DNA of 64,000 bases from Metallyticus violacea. Lineage: Eukaryota > Arthropoda > Insecta > Mantodea > Metallyticidae. The stretch covers positions 12,746,501-12,810,500 of the forward strand of contig CM060841.1 in NCBI GenBank assembly GCA_030762175.1, in the 5' to 3' direction. Under the pieces are notes generated by a model. The model was not told the DNA's origin. It made no database searches and saw only the letters and a program-made list of their open reading frames with translations. The position numbers and the translations under genes were made by a program. This document shows, in pieces, positions 1-12,300 of this stretch (positions are counted from its first letter, which is position 1; each line of letters begins with the position of its first letter).

Positions 1-97
1 TTAGTAGATGGGTATGTCCAATACATTGTTTTCGAATTTAAAACAAGCATTTCACAAGTTTCATTTTCGTACTTTTAGAAATGAAGGTTAATAATAG

Positions 98-155
98 CCA
101 GCAAGGTGGCATGGGCGGTGACGCTTGGGATCGGGTTGAAATCCCTTAGGACTGG
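98..155 (+). repeat. possible tRNA-headed SINE remnant
   Basis: A box-A-like stretch (GGTGGCATGGGCGGTGACGC) is followed at tRNA-like distance by GGGTTGAAATCCC, one or two changes from a Pol III B box. No body could be aligned to the other SINEs here, so this is only a possible head fragment. Confidence 0.3.
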
Positions 156-310
156 CACTTTTATATATATAATTCCTAAATGCCCGTGGTTTACGCTGAT
201 CATTAGAGAGCTAATGCTGGGATACATGTTTACTTTCTACTCCTAATTCCCTTTCGTTTTATTTCCTTGTTCATCGTTTCAAGGTTGCAAGGCCAGGCAA
301 AATGGGTAGG

Positions 311-403
311 CAGTGGGGTGATGTGCAGTGGTGCAATTCGCATATTGGAAAATTTGCCTTAGTGTCCGGTATGACGGCAGCCCTTCTGAAGGGTTCGAAC
401 TCC
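311..403 (+). repeat. dispersed repeat D, copy 1
   Basis: The core around 362-395 (GGTATGACGGCAGCCC then TTCTGAAGGG) reappears with a few changes at 9614-9649, and weaker similarity extends upstream in both places. GGGTTCGAACTCC inside this copy resembles a Pol III B box. Family not recognised. Confidence 0.4.
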
Positions 404-2310
404 TGGAAGGGAGGGGGGTGTGCCCGCATCGTGACAAACCAACAAAACAGATCCCACCTGCATCCGTCGCACTTGCCGTCCCACAAACCTGTCTGCCTCG
501 TATCCCTCGCACATTCCTTCCTCAGGTGAGTCCTCGTTAGGCTTCCGTCTCTGAAATCCTTGCCCATGTCACTTAATCCATTCCAATTGATATTAATATA
601 CACATATATTATCTTGCATTGTTACATTTTGAACTACATAAACCTCTATTAAATAAATCGGGTAATGCAACTCCGCTAAGGCTAAATATGTCTAATTTTT
701 TATGTCCTGTACCAAACAAAATAAATCTAATAATTAACGAAGTCACAAATTATGAATGCAGAATGCATAGGCGCATTATATTGATCTCACTGGAATCTTA
801 TATAAATTTTAATACATAATAAAAGAACACATTGAAAATAACATTAATGAAGAGTTAAGTTTAGCTTATATTCAGTTGCACAAAAAACATTAATGAAATG
901 CATTTTTAAATATACTGTTAATGCTATTAATTGTTACATTTTTAACCTAAACAAGGCCAAAATAATAATAATAATAATAATAATACTATCATGTTTATGT
1001 GCAGAATATAACATTGTCTAAAATTTCCTCTTTTTTTAATTAAAAAGAACATGAAGTTCATTTCATTGGATTCTTTTGGTCATTATATTAACAATTTTTC
1101 AATTTTTAACGCCATCAAAACTGGGTCTCGGTTTAATCAAGGTACTATATGTTAAAAGCACCATATTACATTTTGGAAATCGTATATAGGGAGGGTCGCG
1201 AGACATTTACTTTTTAATAGATGGCTTTAGTAATTTGAATTAACACCACTTTAGTTCTGGTGTTTTAAATCTCTTTTGAACACATGGAGGTGCAATGCAG
1301 GGTAACTCTACTGAGCTTAGTTAATACTAATAGGCCAGGTACTAAGCATACGTCAATGTATATAATCTTATCTTATAGAATGCTGCAACTTTCAAGTTTC
1401 ATACAATTTAATTTGGCGTTCTTTCTTTAATGCCACAGCAACGCATTTGCAATTGGAAAGAAAACCCCCAGAATTTGAACTAGGAAAGGCAAATTGCCTT
1501 TTGAACTGAAGCAACAGAAAGTTTAACATTAACTTTGAGTTATTTTAATAATTTAGAATAACAACAGGTAAGTATAACTACAGTGAAACACCACTATTAA
1601 AATTCCCCTAGACATTAACAAAAAATTACAAATCACTGGAAACAATTGTCAGTAAATTAAGAGAAAGTGAAATTTCCTCATATTCCTTTGAGTAAAACTT
1701 CCCAGGAAAATGAAATCTGAAGAAAGAATTCCCTACCATAAAAAACAAAGAAAAAAGAATCATTTCATACCTTGCAAATATTAAATATCCATATAGATTT
1801 AAATTATCTATAACCTGAATTAAAACTGAAACAAATTTTGATGTACCGTAGGCAGTATGCGGGATTGATGAAGCATTATTAAATTATACTACGAATCCCC
1901 AATGGCAGCTCCCGTGTGATGAAGCCACTGCCCTAATGAACTATCCTCCCCAAAGTTCCAGAACCAAATCAAACTAGAAATTAAAGGCCAAAAGTTTATA
2001 ACATGGGAAGGTTGGCGTCACATACTGGAAAGGATCGATACCAAGGTGCTCTTCAGACCAACAAGGAAAGATGATTGTATAACCACAAAGCGATCAAGAA
2101 AGGTCAAATCACATGGCAAATATTGGCAAGATGGGTTGAAATGGTCGTCCACTGGGCTAAACAAACTTTGACTGGGAAAACACATTCCGATTACACGATT
2201 AAGATGGGTCACCATAAAATTTCTGATCGTTGCTACTTTTTTACTTCCAAGACCGTCACTTGTGATAAGATCGGGGGTGATTTTGTTGCTGAAATACACG
2301 GCAATGTCTT
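404..2310. other. AT-rich DNA with no recognised gene
   Basis: Mostly AT-rich sequence without a frame I recognise. The last 300 bases (about 2010-2310) are less AT-rich and open in both directions (a 93-codon frame minus, an 88-codon frame plus), but neither product resembles a family I know. Confidence 0.5.
961..985. repeat. (AAT)n microsatellite
   Basis: About eight uninterrupted AAT units. Confidence 0.9.
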
Positions 2311-2441
2311 CCTGGAACGTTTCCTTCCTTTAAAAAAATAACCCTTTCCCAATATATCATTACATCTCATGTATCATCAGTGTCCACCGCCTGTGTGCCT
2401 CAGTAGTAAAAACGGGCGTTAAACACAACTAAAAAAAAAAA
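2311..2441 (+). repeat. SINE-A, 3' fragment
   Basis: Starts within the body (CCTGGAACGTTTCCTTCC) and runs to the 3' end GGGCGTTAAACAC followed by an A-run. The whole tRNA-like head is missing, as in 5' truncation during reverse transcription. Confidence 0.8.
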
Positions 2442-3317
2442 GAAGGAAAAAACTCCATATATGAAACTTGAGAAGAAGGAAGTGTCTTAAAATCAAAGCG
2501 ATGACGCCTGCTGAGAATATCGAAGCATCATCATCGGTTTCCAAATATTCTGAACCTGTTTAAAGTATAATTTAACATGAAACATTTCAATAAAGTATAT
2601 TTTGAAAACGATTTAATGAATTTCATGGACCACTCTGTAGTTAAAATTCCATTCTCCTTACATAACAGCTTTGATGTATGTGATGTAATAAATTTACGAC
2701 TGTACTACAGGAAAAAACACATTTACGTTTGACGTAAATTCAAAAGCCTTCAAAATCCCTCTCGAGTATCGTATGCCTATCGCGCTCTGAAATTGCGTCA
2801 TAACCCAAACTCGCAGTGTATACATTGCACAAAGCATTTTCCTGAAAGCCGTATCATCTCCACACATACACCCTCCCCCTCCCCAATAAAGAGATTAGTG
2901 TTTGTGACGAAGGACACATCCGGCCTTTCTGCGAAGTGCTGCATCACACGTGTTTGCACAAGGAAGTACTTGTCAATGACGTCAGTGCGGGACGAATCGA
3001 TGCCAACCTTCACATCTTGTTACGTGCCTTAGCTCATTGACAAGATAGTTCGACTCACGCCCTTGGACCTAACACTTGGGTTGTCCAGCCGTAAACTGCG
3101 TCGCAAACTTTCATGTTGATATCTAAAAGCTCTTTACCAAGGAATAAAAAACCATTTTAATGCCAAGTCTAAGAATCGTCAAATACTTAACGACCCTCTC
3201 TAGTTGAGGTGTACGTAAGCTGTTGTCTTGCCATATCTAACCCCACAACGGCTGGAGACCTTCGCAATAGGATTAGCATTAGGCATTTTGTTTCCTTTGC
3301 ACTGATGGTTTGGAGCA
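2442..3317. other. unrecognised, moderately GC-rich stretch
   Basis: Overlapping open frames of 71-79 codons lie on opposite strands at 2793-3032. Their products match nothing I know. Probably an old repeat or non-coding DNA. Confidence 0.4.
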
Positions 3318-3590
3318 GTGTTTTACGCCCGTTTTCACTACTGAGGCACCACAGGCGGTGGACACTGATGATACATGAGATGAAATGATAAATTGGGAAA
3401 GGATATTTTTTTTTAAGGAAGGAAGCGTTCCAGGTCTAAGTTTAGGTACCTCCCCGGCATTTGCCAGTTATGAAGACTGAGGAAAACCTGGAAAAAACCC
3501 CAGTCAGGGAGGACGGTCCTGGCGGGATTCGAACCGCAGACCTCCCGCTCACGAGTCCGTGCCTTAATGACCTCGGCCACCCGTGGCGGT
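3318..3590 (-). repeat. SINE-A, near full length
   Basis: Reads on the minus strand from the head (box A in GGTGGCCGAGGTCATTAAGG, box B GGTTCGAATCC) to the 3' end GGGCGTAAAACAC. With the plus-strand copy 180 bp to its right it forms an imperfect inverted pair. Confidence 0.85.
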
Positions 3591-3772
3591 TGCATTGATG
3601 GTGGTTCTCTAGAAATAACAGTATATATTCACACGAATGTGAAAAGAATAATTTTAGGAGGACTCAAAATAAAATCAATTTTAACATGCCTAGCATACTG
3701 TTATTTTTTTTACACAACTGTTCATTTATTGTGAATGTTACTGGAATAATTTATTTAAGACACATACAATAT

Positions 3773-3964
3773 ACCGCCGGGAGGTCTGGGATTCGAATCC
3801 CGCCAGGACCGTCCTCCCTGACAGGTTTTTTCCAGGTTTTCCTCAGTCATCATAAACGACAAATGCCAGGGAAGTACCCTAAACTTAGCCCTGGAACGTT
3901 TCCTTCCTTAAAGAAATCCTTTCCCCATATATCATTTCCTCTCATGTGTCCATCGCCTGTGGTG
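3773..3964 (+). repeat. SINE-A lacking box A
   Basis: The leading ACCGCC is joined directly to GGGAGGTCTGGGATTCGAA, so about 38 bp of head carrying box A is absent while box B (GATTCGAATCCC) and the body remain. The 3' tail stops at CCTGTGGTG, before the terminal CTCAGTAGTAAAAACGGGC part. Confidence 0.8.
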
Positions 3965-4249
3965 AAAGTCAACAAAATAGCAGATAAATTGTTGGCATTG
4001 AAGCGTGGGCAACAACACCGAAGCGACCAATAATCAATCTACAAAATTTGTATCACAACATGAGTCCACTCGACGTCAACACACCGGAGCCTATTAAATA
4101 GCTTCATAATTTGGCTAGCATACTAAACCGCGTCAGCTATCTTGCTTTATTATGCAGAACCATCTGATGGAGAATACAGGAAGTAAACCAAAATTTGTGA
4201 CATTCGCACTCAGAATTCGATTCCACGAAATACCCAACGTCAGCATACT

Positions 4250-4960
4250 CTTATCTTACGTAATGACCTAGCGGGTCTGTGTGAGCTCCATAGTTTCTCT
4301 ACAGAATCTGATACATCTCCAAGCTCTCTGTTTCATCTTACACAACATCTGCGGTGTAATTGTTGTTCATAATAAGTTTGGTAGCGATTTGCATCCATTT
4401 TCTCTTTTTTGTATCCCCATTAGCTGTTGTCAGTTGTCCAATTGGTACTTCGGGGAGGCCATGGTAACAGTGATGGTGATGTTGGAGATCTCTGACTGGC
4501 CAAGCCATCTTCCTGGGAAGTTATCTTTTAGAAAATCACGAAACGGGCCGGCTCACCATTCTTTTACAGCCATATTTGGCCCATAGCCTTATTCAGTTAG
4601 TTGAGACAATTGCCAGTCTCGAAGCATTGCAGATAGTTTCTTGTATTAACGAGTCCTTCAAAATATATGGCCCAACCACAATTTGCAGCAACACCTACCC
4701 ACAACGTAACATGTGGTGGATTATATTCCGATCGGGACTGTTGCTACAAATAGCGCATTAATCAGAAAAGAGGAAATGTTGTTTCACTATGATTGTTCAT
4801 ATCAGCATCACTAAGTTCACTGATGAAACAAGGACGAAATGGACTCAGTTGTCGAGTTATGAGGTAATCGTTCGATTGAATCTGCAACTCTAGCACATTT
4901 AGTCCATCTGGTGACTGGCCGATCACTTGTACTGTCTTAGACATTGCCAGAACGAAACGT
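4250..4960 (-). pseudogene. decayed Tc1/mariner-like DDE transposase
   Basis: On the minus strand several frames carry pieces of an IS630/Tc1-mariner DDE transposase of the type with a DUF4817-like N-terminus. In order: an unclear N-ward frame (4944-4762), then YFEGLVNTRNYLQ (about 4690-4620), PFRDFLKDNFPGRWLGQ (about 4535-4490), and PWPPRSTNWTTDNS, stop, WGYKKEK (about 4465-4400). The last matches the family block around the third catalytic aspartate (usually PPRSPDLTPxDFFLWG); here SPDL has become STNW and the D is not in its usual place. Frameshifts and in-frame stops make it dead. Low identity to the other transposase remnants in the window suggests a separate, old lineage. Assignment rests on recalled family blocks, not on a search. 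Confidence 0.6.
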
Positions 4961-5499
4961 TCGTTTCTCTCAAGCTAACGGTGTTGTTTATCTTGTAGCT
5001 GACTTCCCAAATATTTGTCTGAATTGCATCATAATTTATTGCATGGTCTTTCATGAACCCAAACACTCGCAACGAAGCGTTCTTCATCAATAATTAACTA
5101 TACATATGTAACTTCTTGGCCAGCTTCCATAATCAAGCTGTTCAACTATTTGTTATGTGTACCAAATGTTTTCATTGCTGTCAACACATTATTCCATTGT
5201 TGCTAAAACACTCTTATTTATCAATATGTAATATTCAAAGTTGTCATTTGTGTAAATAAATTACACAAAACATGACATATTGTGAAGAAATAGAGGCACA
5301 TGGACTTGTGGAGCATTCTGTATGCACTGTGCTAAATCATTAACATAAATATTTTGTAAAGTATGCTTTTGAATGTTGTGTTTTTATTTCTGTCCACAAA
5401 ACGTATACATTTTAAAGGGGATGCATGCATAACTTGTTAGTTGTTTGAAAAAGTTGAAAGCTAGTACTTTAAAGCGGTTTAGCCTTGGGATGCTGTTGT
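4961..5499. other. AT-rich DNA, nothing recognised
   Basis: No coding or repeat signature seen. The last 30 bases (AAAGCGGTTTAG, 5471-5482) recur just outside the second LTR at 38123-38133, so a little of the element's internal leader may be kept here. Confidence 0.5.
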
Positions 5500-5522
5500 T
5501 GGCCCCACGTTGGTGAGCCAAA
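5500..5522 (-). promoter_or_regulatory. retrotransposon primer-binding site (variant)
   Basis: Read on the minus strand: TTTGGCTCACCAACGTGGGG. This is close to the TTTGGCGCCCAACGTGGGG element that commonly follows the 5' LTR of arthropod BEL/Pao retrotransposons, and lies just inside an LTR-like repeat. Two or three changes from the usual form, including loss of GCGCC. Confidence 0.5.
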
Positions 5523-6405
5523 TTATCAGATGGTTTGGTTATGGTTTCGGCTATGTGCCACAGGCTGGCCACCAGTCTTGAAGTTATCTGTTGGCTCTGA
5601 ATAGCCTCACGTTATGATGCCAATTTCGAAATGTTTTCGCAAACTGATTACTTCAAACAGAACCGGGTTAGAAGTTTAATGGTGTAAATACGCAGAGATG
5701 CGACATCGTATTTTATTATGTCCAAACTCTTTCGCGTACTTTGGTGTTTTGCATATGATAGACTTGGCTACTTTGAACATAAACTTAGTTGCCGCGTGTG
5801 AAACTTACAGACTAGTACCGCAGCGCTCGGAACTGAAAATCGAACTTATAATGAGTACTGCGAACTGTTTCTGCATCGAACTGGATATCTTATAACTGCA
5901 TGCCTCACCACGTATAAAACTTAAACTGCATGTCTGAACAACATCGAACTTATGACTGCCTTATGAGTAAATGAGTTCGCCTCTCGGCGTGGAAAACTTC
6001 GAAACTGCTTGCTGAGCGATTTGCTTATGCGAACTGAACTGCAGTGAGTTGAAAGAATAAACTAAAATGAATAACTGGGAGGGGGAAAAAAAGTTACCCT
6101 GCGTGTAGATCTTCAAACTGAGTGGCTCAGTCGAGCAAACTCTGTTTTAAATATTAAATTCAGATTAAAAAAATTTGGCTAAGTGATGCCAAAAGGCACA
6201 AAGGCAAGTCTCGCTCCTTTCCTTAAAAATGTGAAACATGCATCTCTGATTGAACGGTTTAAAATTCACCTACCTTACTACCATTCTGTTGTTATTCGAA
6301 AGTTTAAAAAACATACATTAGCATTAGTTAGCGTTAAAAGGCGAACGGTACAACGCCTGTTGCGGTCAGAGACCTTAACGAGTTTAAAAATCCTTTGAGT
6401 TTATT
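5523..6405 (-). mobile_element. BEL/Pao-like LTR, copy 1
   Basis: About 880 bp that aligns along most of its length, with indels, to 38161-38939. Shared landmarks include CTTTCGCGTAC, ATAAACTTAG(T/C)TGC, CACC(A/T) patches and the end block near AACG(C/G)C(T/C)(G/C)T(T/C)GCGGTC. A primer-binding-site-like sequence lies at its left edge, so the element reads on the minus strand. No gag or pol frame follows at the left, so it is a solo LTR or a 5'-end relic. Ends are not clean TG...CA, as expected for an old copy. Confidence 0.55.
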
Positions 6406-9400
6406 ACCCTCTAAAGGAACCCCTTTTAAAAATGGCATCACACCACACCCTCAGGTACATTCTTCCTATTGTAAACATTTTACACGACCCTCTCGGCCTC
6501 CAAGCTACCGTAGGCAGTTAACAGCAGGGACTTTTTCTTTTTGTTGATATTCAGCCCAGGTTACTGTTATACCGTATTATAAACATATACATAACTAATT
6601 ACACTACACTACATAACATGTTATGTTTATGTTTGTAACAGTCATATTATATTATGTTCATATTTTAGTGGGGTTGGACGGCAAATACTATTTCAACTTT
6701 TAACACTACGTATAATGAGTCATTTCTAACACTACAGTCATATGTTAAAAAAATCCGTTGTTAGCATACGGCATGTGGAAAATAAAAAAAACCAAAGAGA
6801 TAATGAATATTTATGAATTATATTACAAAGTTAAATGTGCCATGTTATTCAATAAATAAAATGATTTTAACACGTGTCTCTACATAATTTAAGCAACCTT
6901 TAATATTTATAATAAATTAATAATAGTAAATTTATTTTATTTCAAGTCATTCAGAAAATTATCTTGATTCAAAGAAATAGTTCGCGTATTTATCACTAGG
7001 AGCAACGGAAAAAAAACTTCCATTACATCTCTGGATAACGTCATTGTTTCGTAGCGGTGGTAATTAGTGGTTTTAGGCGGATTTTAGCCAGTTAAAAACT
7101 ATGCATTAAATTTTTATTTTATAATTGTTATATATTATTTATACATTATACTAAATTGTGTTTAAATGTAAATTTTCTCGCGCTGAAAGAACCTACACAT
7201 GTCCTTAAGCATGTACAATAATGAGATCAGCTGTTAGGGTTTTTCAGCCTGACGTGTTTCTAAAGGTTGCCAACTTGGCTACTTATGTATAAATCTTAGA
7301 AACCAGTTTAGTAGTTGTTATGTAATTTCACTAACTGCACTATGGTCTGATTACAAAACTGCTGAGAGAAATGTAAATTTAAAAATACAGCTATCACACT
7401 ACAAATTATAAGTTGTATCCGCTTAAATGAATTAATATTCGTCACATTCCGTTTAAAATCAAAGTTGATAGCGCTGGACTGTTATAAAATGTTATATCAC
7501 TGGGTGCAACCGTATCTAGTTTGGTACCTTATGCTAAAAGGAATTCCTTTCATTTTGAGCTATTAATAATAATAATTATAATAATAATAATAATAATAAT
7601 ACTTGATTATTTCCACTAGTGGTTTTAATTACATATTACGCTCTGATAAAGCTCTCGCATAATGAAAAGGTAGTACAACAAATACTATTGTACTTGATAA
7701 AGCATGTTTTTCTAATTTTCTATTTTTTCTTGGATTTCTATTTTTTTAATTACACATTTACTAGGCGGTAAAATTAATCTACATTTAGCCATCATTTTTT
7801 TTTCTTATTCACTTTATTCTTGGGTTAAAATATATGTATGGAGCGTCCTTCCCTGAGCTTTTACTTACATTAAAATTTATTTCCACATTAAATGAAAGTT
7901 ACAATTTTTAAGAATTTTGTGCACGTATATTCTTCTGAATGATTTTAATTTTTTAACAGAACTCCAACTGCCCAATATTCATGGAACCTAAGAACGATGG
8001 AGAGAAACGTCTAATACTAGTTTTAATCATGTGATCATAACTGAAGAACGACCAAAGAGTTGAGATTTCAGTCCAAGAGACATTTTATACACATTTATTA
8101 CCATGAAAATAGGGAAATCCAAACTACGGGCTGTATGTAAACTACAAAAAGTACGAAAGTACGAACTAAGCTTGTTACGTTAACTTAAAAGAGGGAAAAT
8201 GAACGTTTCTTTAAAAGTATAAACGTTTTTCCTTCATGCCAACAGGTATTTACATACTCAAAACAGAACTGTGCCACGGCCCATACAGACATTATTCCAT
8301 GTATCAATTTAAAGTGATCGAGCAGGGCAAAACGGAGAGATAGCCTTACACATCGCACAAGTAATAAGGCAGTCCGGAGGAACGTCTCGTTTACAATTAT
8401 CTACCGAGATACTCTTTATTGCGGCCGAACAAAGTATCAAAATAATAGGTTTTCTTGCTACCTTGTCGTTTTGGCTCATTGCTGTTTTCCTAATGGTTGT
8501 GCAACGACGATGCATAAGCCATTCATACGAGCAGTCAGTTAAGATTATAGGTACCAGTTCAACACAACGTTTAAGTTCATGCACGATGGGGAACTCCTGC
8601 ATTTTTAACAGTGAATTGTGTCTTGCTCATTTGAACTTAAAACTTTGGAGGCAAGATCTTAGTGTATGCCACGCCCATCGACAACTATGGTGTTTTTACA
8701 CTGTACACTGCATGTCATCAAATTCGAGAGCAGCCGGGAGTCTTCACATAGAGTATACGAACATGCATAATACATCACCAGATAATCTGGTCCATATCTC
8801 AAAACGTGTTTATTTCCGAGAATTTGCTCATAAGAACGTTTTTCTAGGTTTGAGCAATACAGCAAAATGTGAAATTATTTAAACATTCTGTACAAATTTA
8901 AAATAATATAGCACATATTTCTATGTATGAACATTATATTAAATAAATAATTTTATACAAAACTATATTCCTTTACAGAGAATAACACTGTAGAAAATAA
9001 ATGTTAAATGTTCTTCACACAAAATAGGATATTATGTTTGTTAGTTTACAATGCTATGTACCTCAATATTTTGTAAGGGTGGCTTACAGAAGTGTTATGC
9101 CTGAAAGAGAAAGTTAATTAACAGTTTTTCCGCATTCTCAAAGTAAATGTTAGTGGCAGAGTATTCTGTTAACATTAACACAGGAGGGCAACCATCTTGA
9201 AGTAAAAAAATTGATAAAAAGAGAAACAAACCTATATGTATGTTGCTGCATTTAAAAATGCAGAAGTGCTTGGCTTCGGGCATAAAATCAACATCGAGCA
9301 AGTTCAGGTTACATCAATTTTCAAGGTGTACATAACAGAATTGCCAGGAAAAAATTGCATACTTTTTAAATCAACAATAACCGAGCAGGGTGGCTTAAAT

Positions 9401-9574
9401 GGTAACGTTAAAAACTTGGAGGTCCCGGTCTTCGGCCGTCTTGACCTTGGGAAGTTTCGGGTTTCCCCTGGTAGCTTTGAAGATTTCTGGTATGGATTTT
9501 TCCTTTCCGCGAATTTTCCTTTCTCTCGTTTCATACCATTGGTTATATTATATAGTGGAAAGATCAGGGCAAAG
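6406..9574. other. long AT-rich tract, nothing recognised
   Basis: Very AT-rich from 6480 to 8280. Between 8300 and 8880 base composition is more even and both strands are open (97 and 139 codons, overlapping), but neither product resembles a known family and both are probably chance. Nothing further to report. Confidence 0.5.
7563..7602. repeat. imperfect (AAT)n microsatellite
   Basis: AAT units with one interruption (AATAATTATAAT). Confidence 0.85.
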
Positions 9575-9662
9575 GGGCTGATGCGGTGTGACGGTGGCTT
9601 GCGCTTTGACCAGGGGTCGGGTATGAAAGCAGTCTTTCTGAAGGGCTCGCCAGCGCCGGGAT
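9575..9662 (+). repeat. dispersed repeat D, copy 2
   Basis: GGTCGGGTATGAAAGCAG and TTTCTGAAGGGCTCG (9614-9649) match copy 1 at 362-395. Upstream (9380-9430) lies a stretch resembling a worn tRNA-like head, so D may be the body of an old SINE. Confidence 0.4.
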
Positions 9663-10642
9663 ATTCTATCTGGAAGCAATATTAGATATCCCGTCTACGT
9701 CTTTGACTCACCACCCGATGTCTTCCTCACCTCATCCCTTCCTCCCGAAGATGCCCCCCATTGAGGACCTCTGCACAAACGGCCAACTGTTGAGAAGGCT
9801 GAAGTATCGAAATATCCTGAATGTAGGGATAGCTTGTTTGCCAATTATGCGGTCCGAATTCCAGATGGGTCAAGCTGCTGGGCTAAAGTTTTATTCAGGA
9901 TTTTTCCCTCAGTCCTTAGGATCACTTTATGTCTTTCGGCTCGCTATTTCTTTAAATAACTCATCGTCCGATAGAACGCAACTTACTACCCCCCCCCCCA
10001 AATATTTGGAGTGACTTCTGAAAAATTACTTTTCTTGTTTTTCTCTCTATTTCTTTGGAAGCTGTGTCAAATTTGACGGCTATTTCTTTGTAAGAGTATA
10101 AAATTTTAATTCGTGTAATTTTTATTTCTTCTCTTGACCAATAGCTCTTTCCCCCTCCAGAGGGAGCTCACTTTGCTCTTACACTTACATTTTGCTATTT
10201 CCACTACGCGGACAGTTCCTAAAGAAATGCACACTCTTTTAGTTACCGCCTTCGACTGGAACTCGAAAAACAAAATTCACCGCTAACTAGAGTGGTTACT
10301 GTATGTCGCCTATCTCCAGCAGCTTTTGTACAGGGTTTTATTGTGCTTTGAAACTGTTCGTGTCTTGAAACAGCTGTGGGATAGAAATCTAAAGAAACGA
10401 ATGAAGAAGAAAGAAGCATGAAGCTGTAAAATTGATTAAAAAGAAAAATCATTCACGACTCTTAAAACATATTTTATGGGTGTAGGATAAAAAATATTGA
10501 AACTATCTCAGAAATACAGATGACAAATGTTTCGTAAAGCAGCCAGAAGCCCTAGCAAATTTAATGCTCCGAAGATGGCAGAATTTGAAGAAGAGATAGA
10601 AATAAAAAGATTATCAGAAACCGCAAAAAGTACTCATAACAT
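9663..10642. other. nothing recognised
   Basis: Pyrimidine-rich and AT-rich DNA; short C-run at 9990-9999. Open frames of 60-100 codons look random. Confidence 0.5.
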
Positions 10643-11048
10643 GGTACAGAGTGGTTCAAAAAGCAGGTCGGTTATATAACATCAAATATGAACTTTATTT
10701 TTAAAAAACATATTACACAAGAACATGATATCCAGCACATGACCCTCCTCTACCGCGCTGGCATGCAAGAGTTCTGTCCATGAAATTCATTGTGATTGAA
10801 TTTCCTTCTTTAACTACAGCAGATGTTTCGTGGTTTATTGACATGATTTAAGATTACCTCCCCCCCAAAAAATATAAGGGGTAAAATCACATGCCCTTAG
10901 TAGTCTTAGCTGGCTACCGTTATGCGAGATGTGCTGGTCCTGGAACCACCTATGGAGCAACGCAATTGTTTCGCCGGAAGTATATCAGGTGGCACCAACC
11001 TGCTGAACCACAAATCTTGAATGTCCATTCCATCGAAATGATATCACA
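10643..11048 (-). pseudogene. C-terminal part of mariner-like transposase (TE-A)
   Basis: Minus-strand frames give MDIQDLWF, then QQVGAT, stop, YTSGETIALL, then RACDFTP and finally EEGHVLDIMF just before a TIR-like end (GGTACAGAGTGGTTCAAAAA at 10643). These are the C-terminal blocks of a Tc1/mariner-like DDE transposase group whose usual text is QQDGATCHT... and ...DLTPxDFFLWG. The catalytic aspartate of QQDGA has become V, and stops and frameshifts are present. The N-terminal two thirds are missing: the copy ends exactly at the mariner insertion at 11049. Confidence 0.65.
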
Positions 11049-12300
11049 TACGAGGTTAAGCTCATAAGTTTCCGGCATAACCATTTTCTAGGTATGATAA
11101 AGACAAAAATATTTAATATAGTTACTCTTTATTGCAATACATTTCTCACATCTCTGAATTAACATTTCAACCCCCCCCCCCAAATAGTCATAAGTTTTGT
11201 CTGCAAAATGGACATAAACAGCATCCATCACCTCTTCGTCACACTTAAATTTCCTTCCTCAAAGGTCCTTCTTGAGTTTTGAGAAGGGGAAATAGTCACT
11301 GGGAGCTAGATTGGGGCTGTAGGGGAGATGGTCGATCTCCTTGGAGCCACATTTCTTCACAGCTTCCTTTGCAACAAGAGCTGTGTGCACAGACAGGCGC
11401 GTTGTCGTGAAGAAGGCGCACACCACCACTCAGCTTTCCTTGCCTTTTCTCTTTGATGGAAGCACGTAGTCCTTGCAGTAGGTCAGCACAGTACTCCCCA
11501 TTTACTGTGGCGTTCCTCTCCTTGAAGTCAATGAAGAATATTCCTTCACAGTCCCAAAAGATTGTGGTCATGATCTTCTTGGTTGATGGAGTGACCTTGG
11601 CCTTTAGAGAGGGTGCCAGGTTAACGCCACTCCATTGATTCTCTTTTGGGCAAAGCATCATAGTAGAGGACCATAGTTTCACCTCCTGTAACAATGGTTT
11701 GCACAACTTCTCTCTCGTTACCACTCCAAAAATGCCTGACAACAAATGACTCAATGCTGTTTTTGGACTAAGCAAAGAAGTCTAGACACCATTCTTGCAC
11801 TGCTCTTATTCATGTTTAAATGTTCATGAATAATTCGAAAGACTGTTGTTTTAGAGAGGGCCAACCTTGCTGCTATTTATGTAACTTTGAGCCGCCGGTC
11901 TTCCATAATTTCTCCTTGTATAAGAGCGATGTTTTCAAGAAGTGAGCACCTCCAAGGGTGGACCTGCACGCTCTTCGTCTTCAATGCTTTCTCGACCCAT
12001 TCGAAAAAGTTTGGCCCATTTTTATAGTAGAATATGAAGGGGATGCTTCCCCATATACACCATCCAATCGCTGTTTAATTTCATTTGTAGTAAGTCCTTT
12101 TTTTGATAGATACTCCATTTTGAACATGACACAAACTCCTACACATAGCCTTCTTTATGCAACTGTATCTGAACAACTGAACACAGCAGAGCGGAAGTTA
12201 CAGATGCAAGTATTTACTTAACAGATAAGGTTGGCACCAGATAAGGGTTTTGTGAGGGCGGTAATTCTTATCGGCGAGGGCTTATGGACTTACCCTCGTA
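11049..12300 (-). mobile_element. mariner M1a, full-length DD34D element
   Basis: Left end TACGAGGTTAAGCTCATAAG and right end CTTATGGACTTACCCTCGTA are inverted versions of one another, with TA at both edges. At 1252 bp it has typical mariner length. Three relatives are in the window (27014, 32383, 34197); those keep the better end sequence TACGAGGGTAGGTCCATAAG. It lies between two unrelated transposon relics. A C10 run at 11170 replaces an A-run or G-run found at the same place in relatives. Confidence 0.85.
11190..12127 (-). pseudogene. mariner M1a transposase, inactive
   Basis: The start codon sits at 12127 (ATGTTCAAAATG on the minus strand), as in the copies at 32551 and about 28113. Codons after it have suffered a deletion relative to the 32551 copy. 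Recognisable parts: a paired helix-turn-helix region, then the catalytic core. The first catalytic block reads VTGGET where relatives have VTGDET, so the first aspartate is lost; TTIFWDCEGIFFIDF and HDNAPV follow (second aspartate kept), and the SPDLxPSDYFLF block lies in another frame. Several frameshifts. Spacing from HDN to SDY in the better copies is 34 residues, hence DD34D. Confidence 0.8.

Noticed and set aside
2793..3032. Opposed 79- and 71-codon frames
   Set aside because: No resemblance, no regulatory context; listed only as unassigned DNA.
5500..6405. Endogenous retrovirus or other viral insertion
   Set aside because: Only an LTR and a primer-binding site are visible; no gag, pol or env frame, so a retrotransposon LTR is the simplest reading.
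8463..8882. 139-codon plus frame overlapping a 97-codon minus frame
   Set aside because: Neither is recognisable and there is no splice or start context; probably random.
9236..9685. 149-codon plus-strand open frame
   Set aside because: Spans repeat D and has no family resemblance; overlapping frames on both strands.
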